Positions 16,049 through 16,069 of a stretch of DNA of 16,069 nucleotides are shown piece after piece; the first letter of the stretch is position 1, and each line of letters starts with the position of its first letter. Origin of the DNA: an uncultured Moraxellaceae bacterium (GTDB lineage: Bacteria; Pseudomonadota; Gammaproteobacteria; Pseudomonadales; Moraxellaceae); the NCBI GenBank assembly GCA_937952925.1, contig CALFYA010000310.1:1-16069 (forward strand). Direction: 5' to 3'. The notes beneath the pieces were generated by a model. That model was not told where the DNA came from. It worked only from the letters and a program-made list of their open reading frames with translations, and did no database searches. The position numbers and the translations under genes were made by a program.

Positions 16049-16069
16049 CAAGGAAGACTGTTTCAGCCC

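Larger units (their letters stand above)
15636..16069. other. Gene-free leader region upstream of the operon
   Basis: These 434 bases contain no convincing coding region. Two short frames run off the right edge: a plus-strand ATG at 16024 (15 codons, no ribosome site) and a minus-strand frame ending in TGA at 16031-16029. Neither is long enough to judge. The region holds the palindrome, promoter candidate and hairpin clusters listed separately, and is the only sizeable non-coding DNA beside the operon apart from the 137 bases after the reverse transcriptase. Confidence 0.6.

Noticed and set aside
16024..16069. Plus-strand gene starting with ATG at 16024 and running off the edge
   Set aside because: It has only 15 codons, no ribosome site, and a hairpin directly upstream; it cannot be judged without further sequence.
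16029..16069. C-terminus of a minus-strand gene ending in TGA at 16031-16029 (reads ETVFLVINDLA before the stop)
   Set aside because: The dozen codons look protein-like but are too few to support a gene, and the opposite strand is open too.

Overview
The window looks like a stretch of a proteobacterial chromosome, most likely gammaproteobacterial. This is inferred from gene style, close operon packing, Shine-Dalgarno starts and roughly 45-58% GC. No rRNA or housekeeping marker is present to fix the genus. It holds six coding regions: a partial AraC-type regulator, a molybdopterin oxidoreductase, and a tight four-gene operon on the minus strand that covers about 80% of the window.

Region 1-2860. 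A partial AraC-family regulator (minus strand, running off the left edge) is divergent from a 770-residue molybdopterin oxidoreductase with an N-terminal 4Fe-4S motif. The 270-base gap between them contains a perfect 12-bp palindrome and a consensus -10 box placed so that the regulator mRNA could be leaderless. The oxidoreductase ends in a strong inverted repeat that probably terminates transcription from both sides.

Region 2939-15635 (minus strand, read right to left). The operon order is: (i) an alpha-solenoid protein of about 1078 residues with an embedded BRCT domain; (ii) a giant 2112-residue protein with an N-terminal WD40-like propeller followed by HEAT repeats to its end; (iii) a 612-residue winged-helix plus SWIM zinc-finger protein; (iv) a 422-residue reverse transcriptase. 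Gaps are 7, 3 and 3 bases, so the four proteins are almost certainly made together. The reverse transcriptase carries the YADD active site and both retron-type signatures (NAxxH and VTG), so the cluster is best read as a retron-type defence or toxin/antitoxin-like system with three large accessory proteins. None of the accessory proteins shows a recognisable nuclease or other toxic enzyme motif.

Region 15636-16069. This 434-base leader has no convincing gene. Because there is no room for a retron msr-msd RNA inside the operon, this leader is the best place for it. It contains a cluster of three hairpins enclosed by a 9-bp inverted repeat, a third copy of the repeat core that permits an alternative 175-nt fold with a longer msd-like stem, and an 8-bp palindrome overlapping a weak promoter just before the first gene. 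These RNA assignments are hypotheses: repeats this short are near what chance gives in a few hundred bases.
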